Below are positions 4,894 to 6,075 of a DNA stretch of 6,075 nucleotides, one piece after another. Source of the stretch: Holophagaceae bacterium. GTDB lineage: Bacteria > Acidobacteriota > Holophagae > Holophagales > Holophagaceae. Made by a program: the position numbers and the translations under genes. The stretch spans positions 2,384-8,458 of the forward strand of contig DPRT01000150.1 in NCBI GenBank assembly GCA_003538615.1, written 5' to 3'. The notes under the pieces were generated by a model. The model ran no database searches, had not been told where the DNA came from, and saw only the letters and a program-made list of their open reading frames with translations. How positions within the stretch are numbered: position 1 is the first letter of the stretch; each line of letters opens with the position of its first letter.

Positions 4894-5784
4894 ATGAATT
4901 CCATTCAAAAACACCTCTCGCCGTGGGTCATAGCCGCGGCCGCGCTGCTCTGGGCCATCTCCCCGGCCTGGGCCCAGACGCCCAAAGCGCCTTTGGGAAC
5001 CGCTTCGGCATTCGCCATTCTGGGCGGAACCAATGTCACCTGCACCGGCGGATCCGTCGTCGTCGGCGATATTGGCGTTGCCCCGGGGAGTGCGGTCCCC
5101 TTCACCAACACCGGCTGCATCATCAGCGGCGCGACGCCTCCCGCCACGGACGCAGCCGCAGTGCAGGCGCGCGTCGACTTCCTCAGCGCCTACGCCGCGT
5201 TCCAGCTGCAGTCCGCCTCCTGCGTGGCCACTCCCGGAAACCTTTCGGGACTGGTCCTTGTCCCAGGCGTCTACTGTCTCGATGCCGTGGCCAAGGCGGG
5301 CACCTTGACACTCGCGGGGCCCTCGGATGGCGTCTGGATCTTCCTGGTCGACGGCGCGCTCACGGCCACCAATTTCACCGTGGTCATGGCCGATGGCGGG
5401 AACCCCTGCAATGTGTACTGGGTTCCCACCGCCGCCGCGACCCTGACCACTTCGGCGTTCAAGGGCAACATCCTCGCGGGAAATCCCATCGACGGGTCCA
5501 TCACCCTGACCGGCGGAACCCTCGCGGGCAGCGCCTTGGCGAATGTCGCCGTGACCATGACCGGCACCAGCATCATTGGTTGTGAGGCGCTGTCAGGCCC
5601 CTTCTGCTGCCACTGCAAGAAGCACCACAAGCAGGACAAGGAGCACAGCAGCTGCAACCAGGGCGTGGGCAATGGATCCGAGGGCTGCGACCCCGGCCGA
5701 TCGAACCACGGCGATCCCGCCCACTCGAACGATGAACTGGGCGGCACGCCCGGCAACCCGGGCCGCAAGGGTGGCCGCAAGTAA
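4894..5784 (+). CDS. Exported ice-binding-like protein (DUF3494) with Cys/His-rich tail
   Basis: The 296-residue product starts with a Sec signal peptide (hydrophobic 10-22, cleavage after AWA at 27, before Gln28). Residues 33-232 form a DUF3494 ice-binding-like domain: LGTASAFAILGG (34-45), VVGDIGVAPGSAV (56-68), LVPGVYCLD (122-130), DGVWIFLVDGALT (145-157), CNVYWVPTAAATLTT (172-186) and the closing TxT-rich strands (201-229). Family members are right-handed beta-helices that bind ice crystals, but many homologues are untested surface proteins. After the domain comes a 60-residue tail with FCCHC (237-241), HH (244-245), H251 and C254, then Gly/Asn/Pro-rich sequence ending in GGTPGNPGRKGGRK. 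With 11 cysteines in all, disulfides or metal binding are likely. No membrane anchor is visible, so the product is probably secreted or periplasmic. Long leader upstream, hairpin terminator downstream. Confidence 0.9.
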   Translation: MNSIQKHLSPWVIAAAALLWAISPAWAQTPKAPLGTASAFAILGGTNVTCTGGSVVVGDIGVAPGSAVPFTNTGCIISGATPPATDAAAVQARVDFLSAYAAFQLQSASCVATPGNLSGLVLVPGVYCLDAVAKAGTLTLAGPSDGVWIFLVDGALTATNFTVVMADGGNPCNVYWVPTAAATLTTSAFKGNILAGNPIDGSITLTGGTLAGSALANVAVTMTGTSIIGCEALSGPFCCHCKKHHKQDKEHSSCNQGVGNGSEGCDPGRSNHGDPAHSNDELGGTPGNPGRKGGRK

Positions 5785-5798
5785 CCTGTCAGGCTTTG

Positions 5799-5833
5799 CA
5801 CGGAAGTGGGTCCCAGCGGGGCCCACTTCCGTG
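5799..5833 (+). terminator. Hairpin terminator after the ice-binding protein gene
   Basis: Bases 5799-5814 pair with 5818-5833 as a 16-bp stem with a single G-U pair and an AGC loop, beginning 15 nt after the stop codon. As at 1386-1415, no T-run follows. It separates the ice-binding gene from tpx. Confidence 0.62.
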
Positions 5834-5851
5834 TCGGGCAGCCACCGTCAT

Positions 5852-5889
5852 CCCAGCTGCCCCCCGATGGGGTGGAGCGGTAAGCTGGG
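5852..5889 (+). promoter_or_regulatory. Inverted repeat and possible -10 box upstream of tpx
   Basis: CCCAGCT (5852-5858) and AGCTGGG (5883-5889) form a perfect 7-bp inverted repeat. Between them CCCC (5862-5865) and GGGG (5869-5872) form a second, nested stem. TAAGCT at 5881-5886 fits TAnnnT and would place the transcript start near 5893, 16 nt before the tpx ATG. If so, the right arm overlaps the -10 box and the repeat would act as a DNA operator rather than an RNA hairpin. There is no clear -35 box. Confidence 0.3.
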
Positions 5890-5908
5890 GTTCCTCAAGG
5901 AGCCCGTC

Positions 5909-6075
5909 ATGGCCCAGATCACCCTCAAAGGCAGCCCCATCCACACCTCCGGCGACCTGCCCAAGGTCGGCAGCGCCGCCCCGGCGTACACCCTGGTGCG
6001 CACGGATCTCTCCGAAGTCACCCCCAAGGAGCTCGCGGGCCAGCGGGTGGTCCTGAACATCTTCCCCAGCCTGGA
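5909..6075 (+). CDS. tpx: Thiol peroxidase (N-terminal part, runs off right edge)
   Basis: Tpx is a thioredoxin-dependent atypical 2-Cys peroxiredoxin that reduces hydrogen peroxide and alkyl hydroperoxides. In Gram-negatives it is often periplasmic or membrane-associated, though this sequence shows no signal peptide. The 55 visible residues follow the family from its first strand: ITLKGSPIHT (4-13), LPKVGSAAP (17-25), YTLVRTDLSEVTP (27-39), and the VVLNIFPSLD strand (47-56) that directly precedes the peroxidatic cysteine, which lies just beyond the window. AAGGAG (5897-5902), 6 nt before the ATG, supports the start. The gene is probably transcribed on its own after the upstream hairpin. About two thirds is missing, so catalytic residues cannot be checked. 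Confidence 0.93.
   Translation, partial: MAQITLKGSPIHTSGDLPKVGSAAPAYTLVRTDLSEVTPKELAGQRVVLNIFPSL

Overview
The window is GC-rich bacterial chromosomal DNA. Its coding regions use mostly G or C at third codon positions, which also produces long but empty antisense ORFs. It holds four complete recognisable genes, two genes cut by the window edges and one probable small gene. The gene types (a DUF4382 lipoprotein, a DUF3494 ice-binding protein, a YdcR-like MocR protein, a type II branched-chain aminotransferase and an atypical 2-Cys thiol peroxidase) fit a GC-rich Gram-negative. A member of Acidobacteriota such as the Geothrix/Holophaga group is my guess, but this is inference and not proven by anything here.

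Layout. At the left edge the signal peptide of an exported protein runs leftward off the window (start at 47). Diverging from it is a three-domain lipoprotein (246-1382). That gene ends at a perfect 13-bp hairpin shared with a convergent two-gene leftward operon: a GntR-type helix-turn-helix fused to an aminotransferase (4037 to 2568), then, after 23 bp, branched-chain amino acid aminotransferase ilvE (2544 to 1432). The operon probably links sensing or transamination of amino acids to branched-chain amino acid metabolism. To its right, reading rightward, is a probable 45-residue lysine-rich protein (4274-4411) with a strong ribosome binding site.

The stretch 4412-4893 holds no convincing gene and is the most unusual part of the window. 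It has a cluster of 11-bp palindromes, a 50-bp block that is 76% A+T, and then about 300 bp rich in inverted repeats leading up to an exported ice-binding-like (DUF3494) protein (4894-5784). The inverted repeats can be drawn as a three-way junction, followed by two hairpins and a possible alternative pairing that would cover the ribosome binding site. I read this as a long structured 5' leader, possibly a cold- or ligand-responsive switch. This is a hypothesis drawn by eye from one sequence, and some of these pairings are expected by chance in GC-rich DNA.

The ice-binding protein ends in a separate Cys/His-rich and Gly/Asn/Pro-rich tail and is followed by a 16-bp hairpin. The window closes with the first third of thiol peroxidase tpx (from 5909). 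I saw no CRISPR array, tRNA, rRNA, transposase or attachment site.
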